From: JBHIER01 sp046760705 [NCBI: bacterium]
Lineage (GTDB): Bacteria > JBHIER01 > G020348925
DNA length: 5,741 bases
NCBI GenBank assembly: GCA_046760705.1
Contig: JBHIER010000241.1
Coordinates: forward strand, 1-5,741
Reading direction: 5' to 3'
A program made the position numbers and the translations under genes. Shown piece after piece: positions 4,807 through 5,741 of this stretch; the first letter of the stretch is position 1; each line of letters begins with the position of its first letter. The notes beneath the pieces were generated by a model, which was not told the DNA's origin, did no database searches, and worked only from the letters and a program-made list of their open reading frames with translations.

Positions 4807-5741
4807 CTATGGGGCGACCTTCAGAAGCACCTTCAATGTCTCTCCTTCGGAAGCCAGATCGAACGCCTCCCTGGCCTTCTCCAAGGGGACTGTCCGGGTT
4901 ATGAGGGGTCGGACGTCAACCGCCTTCTCTGCCAGAGCGTCGATGGCCGGTCCAAAGGGACCGCAGCGGGAGCCGACGACGGTGATTTCGTCAATGACCA
5001 CGGGGGTAAGGTCGAGGTTCAGCCTCTCGGAGAATGTGCTCTTCAGGATGAGCGTCCCTTGCGGGCGCACCAGCCCCCTAACAGATTCAAAACCCTCGGG
5101 TGAACCGGTGCAATCGACAACAATATCCGCCCTTTTCCCACCATACTGCCCGTCGAGAGAGGTTTCAATCCCTCTGTGTTGCAAGATCTCAAGTTTGGAC
5201 TGATGCCTCCCTATGACTGTCAGGCCACATCCGGTCAACTGCAACACCTGGCCTACGAGCAGACCCAGCTTGCCGTCTCCCAAAACGATAACCCTGTCTG
5301 AAGAGGCGATAGCGGCCTGCTCCACAATACGAAAGGCCGCAGCCAAGGGCTCGACGAAGACCGCCTCTTCGTCTGTGATAGAGTCGGGCACCCCATGAAG
5401 ATTCTCGACCGGCAGCGTCAGATAGTCGGCAAAAGCCCCGTTCCGATCCAGAATTCCCAGCACCGTCCGTTCGGGACAGTGCTTCGCAAACCCGTTCTGA
5501 CAGAGCTCACACTTTCCGCACCCGCAATTGATCTCCCCCACAACCCTCTCCCCTACCCATTCTTGATCATCACACTCCTCCACCACACCGACAAACTCAT
5601 GGCCCAAAATCCCCTCAAATCCCATGTATCCCTTCATTAACTCCACATCAGTATTGCAGATACCGGCGAAAAGGACTCGAATGAGCGCCTCACCCCTCTC
5701 CCTCTTCGGCGTGGGATGATCGGCGAGGCAGCGTAATGTCC
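4807..5741 (-). CDS. Zinc-dependent MDR-family alcohol dehydrogenase, 5' end outside window
   Basis: This medium-chain dehydrogenase/reductase probably oxidises an alcohol or polyol with NAD(P). The frame is open to the window edge, giving 310 residues; perhaps ten N-terminal residues are missing, since the visible part starts just before the usual PxPxxGEALIRV strand. An internal GTG at 5646 lies within the zinc-site sequence and is not a start. Catalytic zinc ligands are Cys28 (AGICNTD), His47-Glu48 (GHEFVG) and Glu130 (VEPLAAA). Structural zinc cysteines are 74, 77, 80 and 88 (C-x2-C-x2-C-x7-C). The Rossmann motif GDGKLG is at 154-159, followed by VIGRHQSKL, where the usual cofactor-selecting acid is absent, so NAD versus NADP is unclear. 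It resembles the uncharacterised MDR_like group with GICNTD, GHEFVG and LGDGKLGLL, not threonine or sorbitol dehydrogenase; the substrate cannot be named. Confidence 0.92.
   Translation of the reverse strand, partial: TLRCLADHPTPKRERGEALIRVLFAGICNTDVELMKGYMGFEGILGHEFVGVVEECDDQEWVGERVVGEINCGCGKCELCQNGFAKHCPERTVLGILDRNGAFADYLTLPVENLHGVPDSITDEEAVFVEPLAAAFRIVEQAAIASSDRVIVLGDGKLGLLVGQVLQLTGCGLTVIGRHQSKLEILQHRGIETSLDGQYGGKRADIVVDCTGSPEGFESVRGLVRPQGTLILKSTFSERLNLDLTPVVIDEITVVGSRCGPFGPAIDALAEKAVDVRPLITRTVPLEKAREAFDLASEGETLKVLLKVAP

Overview
The window carries a compact set of bacterial housekeeping genes with moderate GC content. No mobile element, rRNA, tRNA or CRISPR array is visible. The protein types suggest a Desulfobacterota (former deltaproteobacterial) or similar anaerobic lineage: a pyrophosphate-type phosphofructokinase, paired cold-shock-domain proteins, an M20 dipeptidase and an MDR dehydrogenase of the GICNTD/GHEFVG subgroup. 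That placement is an inference from general family resemblance only.

Layout. (1) 135-1337, plus strand: a 400-residue phosphofructokinase with the Asp/Lys pair typical of PPi-dependent enzymes. (2) 1520-1720, minus strand, convergent with it: a 66-residue classical cold-shock protein. It has a perfect-stem terminator behind it, a strong Shine-Dalgarno sequence, a leader of about 117 nt containing a long hairpin, and a near-consensus sigma70 promoter. (3) 1805-2291: a regulatory region with no credible ORF. It holds two back-to-back promoters whose -35 boxes form an inverted repeat, a small palindrome over the predicted plus-strand start point, a structured segment, and a third promoter. (4) 2292-2495, plus strand: a second, divergent cold-shock-domain protein that probably starts at TTG. 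(5) 2618-5741, minus strand: a co-directional cluster. In transcription order it is an MDR zinc dehydrogenase (its 5' end lies outside the window), the dipeptidase pepD, a small hydrophobic membrane protein, and the C-terminal fragment of a HAD-IB phosphatase.

How they fit together. The phosphofructokinase is a glycolysis/gluconeogenesis enzyme, probably reversible and using PPi. The two cold-shock proteins are transcribed divergently from one intergenic block, with long leaders of the kind used for post-transcriptional control, and one may affect the other. The dehydrogenase, peptidase and membrane genes could share a transcript (gaps of 90 and 42 nt), but nothing in them points to a common pathway. 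No clearly new multi-gene system is evident. The least ordinary parts are the intergenic block between the two csp genes and the HAD remnant.
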